Shown here in pieces: positions 20,455 to 30,133 of a DNA stretch of 33,600 nt; the stretch's first letter is position 1, and each line of letters opens with the position of its first letter. The translations under genes were made by a program, and so were the position numbers. Origin of the DNA: Saccoglossus kowalevskii (lineage: Eukaryota > Hemichordata > Enteropneusta > Harrimaniidae); NCBI RefSeq assembly GCF_000003605.2, contig NW_003109254.1, positions 1-33,600 on the forward strand, given 5' to 3'. A model generated the notes under the pieces. The model was not told the DNA's origin. It saw nothing but the letters and a program-made list of their open reading frames with translations, and ran no database searches.

Positions 20455-20527
20455 TGCCTCGTGTGAGGATCGAACTCACGACCTTCAGATTATGAGACTG
20501 ACGCGCTGCCTACTGCGCTAACGAGGC
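20455..20527 (-). tRNA. tRNA-Met-CAT: tRNA-Met(CAT) copy 62
   Basis: Exact consensus. Trailer loop GTGC. Confidence 0.96.
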
Positions 20528-20786
20528 GGCGACGACAATACGTAATTCTTTGTATTGGGCGAATTTAAAATATATTCAGTTTTTGGAATAACTTCACGTA
20601 TATTTGAAATATCAATTTAATTGCATCGTCTATCATTTCACGAATTTGTAATCGCTTTTATTAAAATTCAAATATTTTTGGAAGACATTTCAAATGTCTA
20701 TATTAGCATAATCAATATATTTAATTGGTTATAATTGTAAAAATTATATTTCAAACATCAGTGTTTGAATTGTGAATCATAATTAC

Positions 20787-20859
20787 TGCCTCGTGTGAGG
20801 ATCGAACTCACGACATTCAGATTATGAGACTGACGCGCTGCCTACTGTGCTAACGAGAC
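20787..20859 (-). tRNA. tRNA-Met-CAT: tRNA-Met(CAT) copy 63
   Basis: G45>U, G12>A (D-stem mismatch) and C2>U wobble; related to copies 43 and 45. Trailer loop CTGA. Confidence 0.8.
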
Positions 20860-21117
20860 GGCGATGACAATAAAAATTGTTTGTATTGAGCGAATTTGAA
20901 ATAAATTCAGTTTTTCGAATAACTTCAGGTATATTTGAAATATCAATTGTATTGCATCGTCTATCATTTCACGAATTTGTAATCGCTTTTATTAAAATTG
21001 AAATATTTTTGGAAGACATTTAAAACGTCTATATTAGCATTATGAATATATTTAATTGTTTATAATTGTAAAAAATTTATTTCAAACAGCACTGTTTGAA
21101 TTGTGAATCATAATTAC

Positions 21118-21190
21118 TGCCTTGTGTGAGGATCGAACTCACGACCTTCAGATTATGAGACTGACGCACTGCCTACTGCGCTAACGAGGC
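21118..21190 (-). tRNA. tRNA-Met-CAT: tRNA-Met(CAT) copy 64
   Basis: G68>A opposes C5; C23>U is a wobble. Trailer loop GTGC, T6. Confidence 0.82.
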
Positions 21191-21449
21191 GGCGACGACA
21201 ATACATAATTCTTTGTATTGGGCGAATTTAAAATATATTCAGTTTTTGGAATAACTTCACGTACATATGAAATATCAATTGTATTGCATCGTCTATCATT
21301 TCACGAATTTGTAATCGCTTTTATTAAAATTGAAATATTTTTGGAAGACATTTCAAACGTCTATATTAGCATAATCAATATATTTAATTGGTTATAATTG
21401 TAAAATTTATATTTCAAACATAACTGTTTGAATTATGAATCATAATTAC

Positions 21450-21522
21450 TGCCTCGTGTGAGGATCGAACTCACGACCTTCAGATTATGAGACTGACGCA
21501 CTGCCTACTGCGCTAACGAGGC
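21450..21522 (-). tRNA. tRNA-Met-CAT: tRNA-Met(CAT) copy 65
   Basis: C23>U wobble. Trailer loop GTTA, shared only with copy 74; T4. Confidence 0.91.
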
Positions 21523-21781
21523 GGCGACGACAATACATAATTCTTTGTATTGGGCGAATTGAAAATAAATTCAGTTTTTGGAATAACTTCACGTATATTT
21601 GAAATATCAATTGTATTGCATCGTCTATCATTTCACGAATTTGTAATCGCTTTTATTAAAATTGAAATATTTTTGGAAAACATTTCAAACGTCTATATTA
21701 GCATAATCAATATATTTAATTGGTTATAATTGTAAAATTTATATTTCAAACATCGCTGTTTGAATTGTGAATCATAATTAC

Positions 21782-21854
21782 TGCCTCGTGTGAGGATCGA
21801 ACTCACGACCTTCAGATTATGAGACTGACGCGCTGCCTACTGCGCGAACGAGGC
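21782..21854 (-). tRNA. tRNA-Met-CAT: tRNA-Met(CAT) copy 66
   Basis: A9>C in the A box. Trailer loop GCGA, a GNRA variant shared only with copy 75; T4. Confidence 0.87.
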
Positions 21855-22060
21855 GGCGACGACAATACGTAATTCTTTGTATTGGGCGAATTTAAAATAT
21901 ATTCAGTTTTTGGAATAACTTCACGTATATTTGAAATATCAATTGTATTGCATCGTCTATCATTTCACGAATTTGTAATCGCTTTTATTAAAATTGAAAT
22001 ATTTTTGGAAGACATTTCAAACGTCTATATTAGCATTATGAAATATTTAATTGGTTATAA

Positions 22061-22095
22061 TTTACACAATTATATTTCAAACACCACTGTTTGGA
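22061..22095 (-). terminator. Defective trailer terminator of copy 67
   Basis: The plus strand reads tttacacaat where sister copies have tttacaaaat, so the T4 run is interrupted. The hairpin also has a mismatch from tttgga. The next T4 on the transcript strand is about 120 bases beyond the tRNA 3' end. This is the only unit I found without a T-run of at least four at this site. Confidence 0.75.
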
Positions 22096-22112
22096 TTGTG
22101 AATCATAATTAC

Positions 22113-22185
22113 TGCCTCGTGTGAGGATCGAACTCACGACCTTCAGATTATGAGACTGACGCGCTGCCTACTGCGCTAACGAGGC
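22113..22185 (-). tRNA. tRNA-Met-CAT: tRNA-Met(CAT) copy 67
   Basis: Exact consensus tRNA with a disrupted terminator. Trailer loop GTGG. Read-through toward copy 66 is predicted. Confidence 0.95.
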
Positions 22186-22443
22186 GGCGATGACAATAAC
22201 AATTCTTTGTATTGAGCGAATTTGAAATAAAGTCAGTTTTTCGAATAACTTCAGGTATATTTGAATTATCAATTGTTTTGCATCGTGTTTCATTTCACGA
22301 ATTTGTAATCGCTTTTATTAAAATTGAAATATTTTTGGAAGACATTTCAAACGTCTATATTAGCATAATCAATATATTTAATTGGTTATAATTGTAAAAA
22401 TTATATTTCAAACATCAGTGTTTGAATTGTGAATCATAATTAC

Positions 22444-22516
22444 TGCCTCGTGTGAGGATCAAACTCACGACCTTGGGATTATGAGACTGACGCGCTGCCT
22501 ACTGCGCTAACGAGGC
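22444..22516 (-). tRNA. tRNA-Met-CAT: tRNA-Met(CAT) copy 68, degenerate
   Basis: C56>U removes the G19-C56 contact and a core B-box base. G42>C and U41>C break two anticodon-stem pairs. Probably a pseudogene. Trailer loop CTGA. Copy 76 is identical. Confidence 0.65.
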
Positions 22517-22775
22517 GGCGACGACAATACATAATTCTTTGTATTGGGCGAATTGAAAATAAATTCAGTTTTTCGAATAACTTCACGTATATTTGAAATA
22601 TTAATTGTATTGCATCGTCTATCATTTCACGAATTTGTAATCGATTTTATTAAAATTGAAATATTTTTGGAAGACATTTCAAACGTCTATGTTAGCATAA
22701 TCAATATATTTAATTGGTTATAATTGTAAAATTTATATTTCAAACATCACTGTTTGAATTGTGAATCATAATTAC

Positions 22776-22848
22776 TGCCTCATGTGAGAATCGAACTCAC
22801 GACCTTTAGATTATGAGACTGACGCGCTGCCTACTGCGCTAACGAGGC
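22776..22848 (-). tRNA. tRNA-Met-CAT: tRNA-Met(CAT) copy 69
   Basis: C67>U, C60>U, G42>A as in copy 41, but the trailer loop is GTGA with T4, so this unit is a recombinant of that haplotype with another trailer. Confidence 0.8.
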
Positions 22849-23106
22849 GGCGATGACAAGAACAATTCTTTGTATTGAGCGAATTTGAAATAAATTCAGT
22901 TTTTTGAATAACTTCAGGTATATTTGAAATATCAATTGTTTTGCATCGTTTTTCATTTCACGAATTTGTAATCGCTTATATTAAAATTGAAATATTTTTG
23001 GAAGACATTTAAAACGTCTATATTAGCATTATGAATATATTTAATTGGTTATATTTGTAAAAATTATATTTCAAACATCACTGTTTGAATTGTGAATCAT
23101 AATTAC

Positions 23107-23179
23107 TGCCTCGTGTGAGGATCGAACTCACGACCTTCAGATTATGAGACTGACGCGCTGCCTACTGCGCTAACGAGTC
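23107..23179 (-). tRNA. tRNA-Met-CAT: tRNA-Met(CAT) copy 70
   Basis: C2>A acceptor mismatch. Trailer loop GTGA. Confidence 0.83.
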
Positions 23180-23436
23180 GGCGACGACAATAATAATTCT
23201 TTGTATTAAGAGAATTGAAAATAAATTCAGTTTTTCGAATAACTTCACGTATATTTGAAATATAAATTGTATTGCATCGTCTATCATTTCACGAAATTGT
23301 AATCGCTTTTATTAAAATTGAAATATTTTTGGAAGACATTTCAAACGTCTATATGAGCATTATGAAATATTTAATTGGTTATAATTTACAAAATTATATT
23401 TCAAACACCACTGTTTGAATTGTGAATCATAATTAC

Positions 23437-23509
23437 TGCCTCGTGTGAGGTTCGAACTCACGACCTTCAGATTATGAGACTGACGCGCTGCCTACTGCGC
23501 TAACGAGGC
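23437..23509 (-). tRNA. tRNA-Met-CAT: tRNA-Met(CAT) copy 71
   Basis: U59>A only. Trailer loop GTGG, T4. Confidence 0.92.
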
Positions 23510-23767
23510 GGCGATGACAATAACAATTCTTTGTATTGAGCGAATTTGAAATAAAGTCAGTTTTTCGAATAACTTCAGGTATATTTGAAATATCAATTGT
23601 TTTGCATCGTGTTTCATTTCACGAATTTGTAATCGCTTTTATTAAAATTGAAATACTTTTGGAAGACATTTCAAACGTCTATATTAGCATAATCAATATA
23701 TTTAATTGGTTATAATTGTAAAAATTATATTTCAAACATCACTGTTTGAATTGTGAATCATAATTAC

Positions 23768-23840
23768 TGCCTCGTGTGAGGATCGAACTCACGACCTTCA
23801 GATTATGAGACTGACACGCTGCCTACTGCGCTAACGAGGC
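23768..23840 (-). tRNA. tRNA-Met-CAT: tRNA-Met(CAT) copy 72
   Basis: C25>U wobble. Trailer loop GTGA. Confidence 0.92.
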
Positions 23841-24098
23841 GGCGACGACAATGATAATTCTTTGTATTGGGAGAATTGAAAATAAATTCAGTTTTTCGAA
23901 TAACTTCAGGTATATTTGAAATATCACTTGTTTTGCATCGTGTTTCATTTCACGAATTTGTAATCGCTTATATTAACATTGAAATATTTTTGGAAGACAT
24001 TTAAAACGTCTATATTAGCATTATGAATATATTTAATTGGTTATAATTGTAAAAATTATATTTCAAACAGCACTGTTTGAATTGTGAATCATAATTAC

Positions 24099-24171
24099 TG
24101 CCTCGTGTGAGGATCGAACTCACGACCTTCAGATTATGAGACTGACGCACTGCCTACTGCGCTAACGAGGC
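24099..24171 (-). tRNA. tRNA-Met-CAT: tRNA-Met(CAT) copy 73
   Basis: C23>U wobble. Trailer loop GTGC. Counterpart of copy 64 without G68>A. Confidence 0.91.
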
Positions 24172-24430
24172 GGCGACGACAATACATAATTCTTTGTATT
24201 GGGCGAATTTAAAATATATTCAGTTTTTGGAATAACTTCACGTACATATGAAATATCAATTGTATTGCATCGTCTATCATTTCACGAATTTGTAATCGCT
24301 TTTATTAAAATTGAAAAATTTTTGGAAGACATTTCAAACGTCTATATTAGCATAATCAATATATTTAATTGGTTATAATTGTAAAATTTATATTTCAAAC
24401 ATAACTGTTTGAATTATGAATCATAATTAC

Positions 24431-24503
24431 TGCCTCGTGTGAGGATCGAACTCACGACCTTCAGATTATGAGACTGACGCACTGCCTACTGCGCTAACGA
24501 GGC
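24431..24503 (-). tRNA. tRNA-Met-CAT: tRNA-Met(CAT) copy 74
   Basis: C23>U wobble. Trailer loop GTTA, T4. Confidence 0.91.
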
Positions 24504-24762
24504 GGCGACGACAATACATAATTCTTTGTATTGGGCGAATTGAAAATAAATTCAGTTTTTGGAATAACTTCACGTATATTTGAAATATCAATTGTATTGC
24601 ATCGTCTATCATTTCACGAATTTGTAATCGCTTTTATTAAAATTGAAATATTTTTGGAAGACATTTCAAACGTCTATATTAGCATAATCAATATATTTAA
24701 TTGGTTATAATTGTAAAATTTATATTTCAAACATCGCTGTTTGAATTGTGAATCATAATTAC

Positions 24763-24835
24763 TGCCTCGTGTGAGGATCGAACTCACGACCTTCAGATTA
24801 TGAGACTGACGCGCTGCCTACTGCGCTAACGAGGC
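24763..24835 (-). tRNA. tRNA-Met-CAT: tRNA-Met(CAT) copy 75
   Basis: Exact consensus. Trailer loop GCGA, T4. Counterpart of copy 66 without A9>C. Confidence 0.96.
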
Positions 24836-25094
24836 GGCGACGACAATACGTAATTCTTTGTATTGGGCGAATTTAAAATATATTCAGTTTTTGGAATAAC
24901 TTCACGTATATTTGAAATATCAATTGTTTTGCATCGTGTTTCATTTCACGAATTTGTAATCGCTTTTATTAAAATTGAAATATTTTTGGAAGACATTTCA
25001 AACGTCTATATTAGCATAATCAATATATTTAATTGGTTATAATTGTAAAAATTATATTTCAAACATCAGTGTTTGAATTGTGAATCATAATTAC
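24836..25094. other. Hybrid spacer at an unequal-crossover junction
   Basis: The left part, up to about 24925, matches the spacer right of copy 66 (gacgacaatacgtaattc, tttttgg, cacgtata). The right part (ttttgcatcgtgtttc, cataatcaat, CTGA loop) matches the spacer left of copy 68. One full unit has been lost between them. Confidence 0.7.
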
Positions 25095-25167
25095 TGCCTC
25101 GTGTGAGGATCAAACTCACGACCTTGGGATTATGAGACTGACGCGCTGCCTACTGCGCTAACGAGGC
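25095..25167 (-). tRNA. tRNA-Met-CAT: tRNA-Met(CAT) copy 76, degenerate
   Basis: Same C56>U, G42>C and U41>C as copy 68. Trailer loop CTGA. Confidence 0.65.
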
Positions 25168-25425
25168 GGCGACGACAATACATAATTCTTTGTATTGGGC
25201 GAATTGAAAATAAATTCAGTTTTTCGAATAACTTCACGTATATTTGAAATATCAATTGTATTGCATCGTCTATCATTTCACGAATTTGTAATCGATTTAT
25301 TAAAATTGAAATATTTTTGGAAGACATTTCAAACGTCTATGTTAGCATAATCAATATATTTAATTGGTTATAATTGTAAAATTTATATTTCAAACATCAC
25401 TGTTTGAATTGTGAATCATAATTAC

Positions 25426-25498
25426 TGCCTCATGTGAGAATCGAACTCACGACCTTTAGATTATGAGACTGACGCGCTGCCTACTGCGCTAACGAGGC
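25426..25498 (-). tRNA. tRNA-Met-CAT: tRNA-Met(CAT) copy 77
   Basis: C67>U, C60>U, G42>A. Trailer loop GTGA, T4, as in copy 69. Confidence 0.8.
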
Positions 25499-25756
25499 GG
25501 CGATGACAAGAACAATTCTTTGTATTGAGCGAATTTGAAATAAATTCAGTTTTTTGAATAACTTCAGGTATATTTGAAATATCAATTGTTTTGCATCGTG
25601 TTTCATTTCACGAATTTGTAATCGCTTATATTAAAATTGAAATATTTTTGGAAGACATTTAAAACGTCTATATTAGCATTATGAATATATTTAATTGGTT
25701 ATATTTGTAAAAATTATATTTCAAACATCACTGTTTGAATTGTGAATCATAATTAC

Positions 25757-25829
25757 TGCCTCGTGTGAGGATCGAACTCACGACCTTCAGATTATGAGAC
25801 TGACGCGCTGCCTACTGCGCTATCGAGGC
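25757..25829 (-). tRNA. tRNA-Met-CAT: tRNA-Met(CAT) copy 78
   Basis: U7>A opposes A66. Trailer loop GTGA. From its 5' side rightward the array returns to type A spacers. Confidence 0.83.
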
Positions 25830-26086
25830 GGCGATGACAATAACAATTCTTTGTATTGAGCGAATTTGAAATAAATTCAGTTTTCGAATAACTTCACGTA
25901 TATTTGAAATATCAATTGTATTGCATCGTCTATCATTTCACGAATTTGTAATCACTTTTATTAAAATTGAAATATTTTTGGAAGACATTTAAAACGTCTA
26001 TATTAGCATTATGAATATATTTAATTGGTTATAATTGTAAAAATTATATTTCAAACATCACTGTTTGAATTGTGAATCATAATTAC

Positions 26087-26159
26087 TACCTCGTGTGAGG
26101 ATCGAACTCACGACCTTCAGATTATGAGACTGACGCGCTGCCTACTGCGCTAACGAGGC
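26087..26159 (-). tRNA. tRNA-Met-CAT: tRNA-Met(CAT) copy 79
   Basis: C72>U (G1-U72). Trailer loop GTGA. The spacer on its left has the marker taatcactttt, shared with the units of copies 80, 86 and 92, which also carry C72>U. Confidence 0.9.
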
Positions 26160-26417
26160 GGCGATGACAATAACAATTCTTTGTATTGAGCGAATTTGAA
26201 ATAAATTCAGTTTTTCGAATAACTTCACGTATATTTGAAATATCAATTGTATTGCATCGTCTATCATTTCACGAATTTGTAATCACTTTTATTAAAATTG
26301 AAATATTTTTGGAAGACATTTAAAACGTCTATATTAGCATTATGAATATATTTAATTGGTTATAATTGTAAAAATTATATTTCAAACATCACTGTTTGAA
26401 TTGTGAATCATAATTAC

Positions 26418-26490
26418 TACCTCGTGTGAGGATCGAACTCACGACCTTCAGATTAAGAGACTGACGCGCTGCCTACTGCGCTAACGAGGC
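26418..26490 (-). tRNA. tRNA-Met-like copy 80, anticodon CTT
   Basis: A35>U changes the anticodon from CAT to CTT, a lysine (AAG) anticodon. The only other change is C72>U. The unit is otherwise nearly identical to copy 79 beside it, so the change is recent. Trailer loop GTGA. Confidence 0.82.
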
Positions 26491-26749
26491 GGCGATGACA
26501 ATAACAATTCTTTGTATTGAGCGAATTTGAAATAAATTCAGTTTTTCGAATAACTTCAGGTATATTTGAAATATCAATTGTTTTGCATCGTGTTTGATTT
26601 CACGAATTTGTAATCGCTTTTATTAAAATTGAAATATTTTTGGAAGACATTTAAAACGTCTATATTAGCATTATGAATATATTTAATTGGTTATAATTGT
26701 AAAAAATTATATTTCAAACATCACTGTTTGAATTGCGAATCATAATTAC

Positions 26750-26822
26750 TGCCTCGTGTGAGGATCGAACTCACGACCTTCAGATTATGAGACTGACGCG
26801 CTGCCTACTGCGCTAACGAGGC
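26750..26822 (-). tRNA. tRNA-Met-CAT: tRNA-Met(CAT) copy 81
   Basis: Exact consensus. Trailer loop GTGA, T6. Confidence 0.96.
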
Positions 26823-27080
26823 GGCGATGACAATAACAATTCTTTGTATTGAGCGAATTTGAAATAAATTCAGTTTTTCGAATAACTTCAGGTATATTTG
26901 AAATATCAATTGTTTTGCATCGTATTTCATTTCACGAATTTGTAATCGCTTATATTAAAATTGAAATATTTTTGGAAGACATTTAAAACGTCTGTATTAG
27001 TATTATGAATATATTTAATTGGTTATAATTGTAAAAATTATATTTCAAACATCACTGTTTGAACTGTGAATCATAATTAC

Positions 27081-27153
27081 TGCCTCATGTGAGGATCGAA
27101 CTCACGACCTTCAGATTATGAGACTGACGCGCTGCCTACTGCACTAACGAGGC
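27081..27153 (-). tRNA. tRNA-Met-CAT: tRNA-Met(CAT) copy 82
   Basis: C67>U and C11>U, both wobbles. Trailer loop GTGA. Confidence 0.89.
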
Positions 27154-27411
27154 GGCGATGACAATAACAATTCTTTGTATTGAGCGAATTTGAAATAAAT
27201 TCAGTTTTTCGAATAACTTCACGTATATTTGAAATATCAATTGTATTGCATCGTCTATCATTTCACGAATTTGTAATCGCTTTTATTAAAATTCAAATAT
27301 TTTTGGAAGACATTTCAAACGTCTATATTAGCATAATCAATATATTTAATTGGTTATAATTGTAAAAATTATATTTCAAACATTAGTGTTTGAATTGTGA
27401 ATCATAATTAC

Positions 27412-27484
27412 TGCCTCGTGTGAGGATCGAACTCACGACCTTCAGATTATGAGACTGACGTGCTGCCTACTGCGCTAACGAGGC
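27412..27484 (-). tRNA. tRNA-Met-CAT: tRNA-Met(CAT) copy 83
   Basis: G24>A opposes C11 in the D stem. Trailer loop CTAA. Confidence 0.84.
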
Positions 27485-27742
27485 GGCGATGACAATAACA
27501 ATTCTTTGTATTGAGCGAATTTGAAATAAATTCAGTTTTTCGAATAACTTCAGGTATATTTGAAATATCAATTGTTTTGCATCGTGTTTCATTTCACGAA
27601 TTTGTAATCGCTTATATTAAAATTGAAATATTTTTGGAAGACATTTCAAACGTCTATATTAGCATTATGAATATATTTAATTGGTTATAATTGTAAAAAT
27701 TATATTTCAAACATCACTGTTTGGATTGTGAATCATAATTAC

Positions 27743-27815
27743 TACCTCGTGTGAGGATCAAACTCACGACCTTCAGATTATGAGACGGACGCGCTGCCTA
27801 CTGCGCTAACGAGGC
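27743..27815 (-). tRNA. tRNA-Met-CAT: tRNA-Met(CAT) copy 84, degenerate
   Basis: C56>U (B box), A29>C (anticodon-stem mismatch) and C72>U. Trailer loop GTGA with a stem mismatch. Confidence 0.7.
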
Positions 27816-28073
27816 GGCGATGGCAATAACAATTCTTTGTATTGAGCGAATTTGAAATAAATTCAGTTTTTCGAATAACTTCAGGTATATTTGAAATATC
27901 AATTGTTTTGCATCGTATTTCATTTCACGAATTTGTAATCGCTTTTATTAAAATTGAAATATTTTTGGAAGACATTTCAAACGTCTATATTAGCATTATG
28001 AATATATTTAATTGGTTATAATTGTAAAAATTATATTTCAAACATCACTGTTTGAATTGTGAATCATAATTAC

Positions 28074-28146
28074 TGCCTCGTGTGAGGATCGAACTCACGA
28101 CCTTCAGATTATGAGACTGACGCGCTGCCTACTGCGCAAACAAGGC
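28074..28146 (-). tRNA. tRNA-Met-CAT: tRNA-Met(CAT) copy 85
   Basis: A9>U and C5>U. Trailer loop GTGA. Confidence 0.88.
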
Positions 28147-28404
28147 GGCGATGACCATAACAATTCTTTGTATTGAGCGAATTTGAAATAAATTCAGTTT
28201 TTCGAATAACTTCACGTATATTTGAAATATCAATTGTATTGCATCGTCTATCATTTCACGAATTTGTAATCACTTTTATTAAAATTGAAATATTTTTGGA
28301 AGACATTTAAAACGTCTATATTAGCATTATGAATATATTTAATTGGTTATAATTGTAAAAATTATATTTCAAACATCACTGTTTGAATTGTGAATCATAA
28401 TTAC

Positions 28405-28477
28405 TACCTCGTGTGAGGATCGAACTCACGACCTTCAGATTATGAGACTGACGCGCTGCCTACTGCGCTAACGAGGC
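28405..28477 (-). tRNA. tRNA-Met-CAT: tRNA-Met(CAT) copy 86
   Basis: C72>U only. Trailer loop GTGA. Confidence 0.91.
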
Positions 28478-28735
28478 AGCGATGGCAATAACAATTCTTT
28501 GTATTGAGCGAATTTGAAATAAATTCAGTTTTTCGAATAACTTCAGGTATATTTGAAATATCAATTGTTTTGCATCGTATTTCATTTCACGAATTTGTAA
28601 TCGCTTATATTAAAATTGAAATATTTTTGGAAGACATTTAAAACGTCTGTATTAGCATTATGAACATATTTAATTGGTTATAATTGTAAAAATTATATTT
28701 CAAACAGCACTGTTTGAATTGCGAATCATAATTAC

Positions 28736-28808
28736 TGCCTCGTGTGAGGATCGAACTCACGACCTTCAGATTATGAGACTGACGCGCTGCCTACTGCGCT
28801 AACGAGGC
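28736..28808 (-). tRNA. tRNA-Met-CAT: tRNA-Met(CAT) copy 87
   Basis: Exact consensus. Trailer loop GTGC. Confidence 0.96.
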
Positions 28809-29066
28809 GGCGATGGCAATAACAATTCTTTGTATTGAGCGAATTTGAAATAAATTCAGTTTTTCGAATAACTTCAGGTATATTTGAAATATCAATTGTT
28901 TTGCATCGTATTTCATTTCACGAATTTGTAATCGCTTTTATTAAAATTGAAATATTTTTGGAAGACATTTCAAACGTCTATATTAGCATTATGAATATAT
29001 TTAATTGGTTATAATTGTAAAAATTATATTTCAAACATCACTGTTTGAATTGTGAATCATAATTAC

Positions 29067-29139
29067 TGCCTCGTGTGAGGATCGAACTCACGACCTTCAG
29101 ATTATGAGACTAACGCGATGCCTACTGCGCTAACAAGGC
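29067..29139 (-). tRNA. tRNA-Met-CAT: tRNA-Met(CAT) copy 88
   Basis: C28>U and C5>U wobbles plus G22>U, which opposes C13. Copies 89, 93 and 94 carry the same set. Trailer loop GTGA. Confidence 0.83.
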
Positions 29140-29397
29140 GGCGATGACAATAACAATTCCTTGTATTGAGCGAATTTGAAATAAATTCAGTTTTTCGAAT
29201 AACTTCACGTATATTTGAAATATCAATTGTATTGCATCGTCTATCATTTCACGAATTTGTAATCGCTTTTATTAAAATTGAAATATTTTTGGAAGACATT
29301 TCAAACGTCTATATTAGCATTATGAATATATTTAATTGGTTATAATTTTAAAAATTATATTTCAAACATCACTGTTTGAATTGTGAATCATAATTAC

Positions 29398-29470
29398 TGC
29401 CTCGTGTGAGGATCGAACTCACGACCTTCAGATTATGAGACTAACGCGATGCCTACTGCGCTAACAAGGC
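29398..29470 (-). tRNA. tRNA-Met-CAT: tRNA-Met(CAT) copy 89
   Basis: C28>U, G22>U, C5>U; tandem duplicate of copy 88. Trailer loop GTGA. Confidence 0.83.
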
Positions 29471-29728
29471 GGCGATGACAATAACAATTCCTTGTATTGA
29501 GCGAATTTGAAATAAATTCAGTTTTTCGAATAACTTCACGTATATTTGAAATATCAATTGTATTGCATCGTCTATCATTTCACGAATTTGTAATCGCTTT
29601 TATTAAAATTGAAATATTTTTGGAAGACATTTCAAACGTCTATATTAGCATAATCAATATATTTAATTGGTTATAATTGTAAAAATTATATTTCAAACAT
29701 TAGTGTTTGAATTGTGAATCATAATTAC

Positions 29729-29801
29729 TGCCTCGTGTGAGGATCGAACTCACGACCTTCAGATTACGAGACTGACGCGCTGCCTACTGCGCTAACGAGG
29801 C
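29729..29801 (-). tRNA. tRNA-Met-like copy 90, anticodon CGT
   Basis: A35>G is the only change from the consensus and turns the CAT anticodon into CGT, which reads the threonine codon ACG. Cloverleaf, A box and B box are intact, so transcription is expected. Whether it is charged with Met, Thr or nothing cannot be seen. Trailer loop CTAA, T5. Confidence 0.88.
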
Positions 29802-30060
29802 GGCGATGACAATAACAATTCTTTGTATTGAGCGAATTTGAAATAAATTCAGTTTTTCGAATAACTTCAGGTATATTTGAAATATCAATTGTTTTGCATC
29901 GTATTTCATTTCACGAATTAGTAATCGCTTTTATTAAAATTGAAATATTTTTGGAAGACATTTAAAACGTCTATATTAGCATTATGAATATATTTAATTG
30001 GTTATAATTGTAAAAAATTATATTTCAAACATCACTGTTTGAATTGCGAATCATAATTAC

Positions 30061-30133
30061 TGCCTCGTGTGAGGATCGAACTCACGACCTTCAGATTATG
30101 AGACTAACGCGCTGCCTACTGCGCTAACAAGGC
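30061..30133 (-). tRNA. tRNA-Met-CAT: tRNA-Met(CAT) copy 91
   Basis: C28>U and C5>U wobbles. Trailer loop GTGA, T6. Confidence 0.92.

Larger units (their letters stand above)
19132..20786 (-). repeat. Five-unit higher-order repeat, block 2 (copies 58-62)
   Basis: Exactly 1,655 bp after block 1, with the same tRNA markers, loops and spacer markers in the same order. I see only scattered single-base differences, for example G6>A in copy 61 against copy 56. The duplication is therefore recent. Confidence 0.88.
21118..22775 (-). repeat. Five-unit block (copies 64-68) duplicated with loss of one unit at 24099-25425
   Basis: Copies 64-66 match copies 73-75 at an offset of 2,981 bp, sharing C23>U, the rare spacer marker cacgtacatatg, and the rare loops GTTA and GCGA. 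Copies 68-69 match 76-77 at an offset of about 2,650 bp. One unit, corresponding to copy 67, is missing from the second block. Confidence 0.83.
22776..24098 (-). repeat. Four-unit block (copies 69-72) related to copies 58-61
   Basis: Matches copies 58-61 at a constant offset of 3,644 bp (tRNA markers C67>U/C60>U/G42>A; A2; A59; C25>U). It is a further copy of the five-unit higher-order repeat, less the trailer of its first unit. Confidence 0.82.

Noticed and set aside
25130-25327. Minus-strand open frame of 65 codons
   Set aside because: It runs from spacer into tRNA copy 76 and its C-terminal residues are translated tRNA. It depends on a one-base spacer deletion (cgatttatt) found only here.
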